DNA from: JAKFEW01 sp036675505
Lineage (GTDB): Bacteria; Cyanobacteriota; Sericytochromatia; S15B-MN24; JAQBPE01
Direction of reading: 5' to 3'
Assembly: GCA_036675505.1 (NCBI GenBank)
Contig: JAKFEW010000101.1
Coordinates: 1 to 12,698, forward strand
Length of the DNA: 12,698 nucleotides
Shown here: positions 11,969 to 12,698 of the stretch, piece by piece
How the letters are laid out: every line of letters begins with the position of its first letter
Numbering within the stretch: the stretch's first letter is position 1
Program-made: the position numbers and the translations under genes
Notes under the pieces: generated by a model
The model's database searches: none
Told to the model about the DNA's origin: nothing
The model's input: only the letters and a program-made list of their open reading frames with translations

Positions 11969-12698
11969 TCAGTTGCCCGTCGTCGAGTAGTGCCAGGGCT
12001 CCGGCGGGTAGTTGTGCAGACCGAACTTCGACGCGTTGCGCTTGAGCCAGGCCCAGGCGCCGGGCGAGTTGTAGAAGTCGATCGCGAGGCCCGACTCGTG
12101 CATCGAGGTGCCCGGCGCGGCCACGCGCGCGGGGTTGCGGCCGAAGCGGTTCCAAAGCACGGTCTGCTCGGCGTACGTGCGGTGGCCCTCGTTGATGCGC
12201 AGGCTGATGCCGTCGCGCTTGGCGGCAGCCACCATGGCGTCGAACTTCCGCGCGATCGACGCATGGATGAACTTGCCCTGGCGCATCACGCAGCCCTTGC
12301 GGCCGGGATAGTAGAAGTTGTCGCCGACCTTGATGTCGAGGTGCTTCCAGGTCTTGGGGCCGACCACGCCGTCGGCGTGGAGCCCGCGCGAGCGCTGGAA
12401 CCGCATCAGGGCTTCCTTGGTCTTCGGGCCAAAGGCGCCGTCCACCGCGCCCACGTCGAACCCGAGGGCCTCGAGGCGGCGCTGGAGCTTCTTCACGGCG
12501 GCGCCCTTCGCGCCCACGAGCATCGTCGGGCCCTTGCCATCGAGCGGGTTCGGCTTCGGCTTGGGCTTCGGCTTGGGCTTGGGTGCCCGGTCGGGCGCAG
12601 GCCGGCGTTCGGTCTCGGGCTTGCGGTCGTCGTCGTGCCTCGGGGCCGGCCGGCGCGGGCCGACCGGACGCGGCGTCGCGGGCGCCGGGGCGGGCTGC
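11969..12698 (-). CDS. peptidoglycan-binding M15 (VanY-type) D-Ala-D-Ala carboxypeptidase, N-terminus cut off
   Basis: The frame is open to the right edge, giving 242 visible residues and no true start. Visible residues 1-57 are a Pro/Arg/Asp/Lys-rich linker ending in five Pro-Lys dipeptides. Next comes a peptidoglycan-binding domain (about 58-120: L-V-G-A-K-G-A-A-V-K-K-L-Q and D-G-A-F-G-P-K-T-K-E-A-L). The last 100 residues are an M15 peptidase with S-M-H-E-S-G-L-A-I-D and E-P-W-H, giving zinc ligands His200, Asp207 and His236 (visible numbering) and the catalytic Glu at 233. The enzyme trims the terminal D-Ala from cell-wall stem peptides. An internal ATG at 12523 is not the start, because the binding domain's usual P-T-L-x-x-G opening begins before it. 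The stop is TGA. Confidence 0.88.
   Translation of the reverse strand, partial: QPAPAPATPRPVGPRRPAPRHDDDRKPETERRPAPDRAPKPKPKPKPKPNPLDGKGPTMLVGAKGAAVKKLQRRLEALGFDVGAVDGAFGPKTKEALMRFQRSRGLHADGVVGPKTWKHLDIKVGDNFYYPGRKGCVMRQGKFIHASIARKFDAMVAAAKRDGISLRINEGHRTYAEQTVLWNRFGRNPARVAAPGTSMHESGLAIDFYNSPGAWAWLKRNASKFGLHNYPPEPWHYSTTGN
12551..12583 (-). repeat. CCSAAG hexamer repeats coding a Pro-Lys linker
   Basis: Five CCC/CCG-AAG units encode alternating Pro and Lys between the upstream Pro-rich region and the peptidoglycan-binding domain. Such positively charged rigid spacers are common in secreted cell-wall enzymes, and their length may vary by slippage. Confidence 0.75.

Overview
This is a high-GC bacterial window (roughly 70% G+C by eye). 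It looks like an ordinary chromosomal stretch rich in genes for exported proteins. At least seven products carry a Sec signal peptide or a lipobox. They include three lipoproteins, two secreted Sel1-repeat proteins, a lipobox-bearing dual-specificity-type phosphatase, a beta-propeller-like protein and a D-Ala-D-Ala carboxypeptidase that is cut by the right edge. The abundance of lipoproteins and Sel1 proteins fits a diderm (Gram-negative type) bacterium, but no marker gene allows a phylum call. I see no rRNA, tRNA, CRISPR array, phage, transposase, toxin-antitoxin pair or recognisable defence system. No gap between genes exceeds 300 bases.

Layout. 2-641: the tail of an NHL-repeat protein converges on a small lipoprotein. 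642-850: a divergent control region with two sets of CTTAA-type elements at 11-bp steps. 851-1906: a lipoprotein that may be LmeA-like. 1933-2469: a helix-turn-helix/coiled-coil protein, divergent from 2673-3686, a DUF4234-like membrane protein with a TPR tail that is split by an in-frame TAG. 3750-4659: an M14 zinc carboxypeptidase broken by a frame change that coincides with loss of the third zinc-ligand segment. 4765-5850: a secreted DUF4185-like protein, divergent from a two-gene operon (5956-6929) of a small membrane protein and a GNAT acetyltransferase. That operon ends in a strong hairpin. 6952-10139: two Sel1-repeat proteins of identical length flank an epoxide-hydrolase-like alpha/beta hydrolase. 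10212-11853: an orphan lipoprotein preceded by the phosphatase. 11854-11968: a second, longer array of CTTAA-type elements. 11969-12698: a peptidoglycan-binding and M15 peptidase protein.

How they fit together. The most informative non-coding signal is a direct-repeat element close to CTTAA-N6-CTTAA. It lies upstream of three separate lipoprotein or phosphatase genes and always reads in their direction of transcription. This is the layout bound by OmpR-family response regulators such as PmrA/BasR and QseB. It suggests one two-component system controls the lipoprotein genes at 641(-) and 851(+) and the phosphatase-lipoprotein operon at 11853(-). Other points of interest are two adjacent broken genes, two promoters whose geometry predicts leaderless mRNAs, and a 21-bp tandem repeat in a divergent promoter region. 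I did not find a convincing new multi-gene system; the candidate regulon is the best lead.
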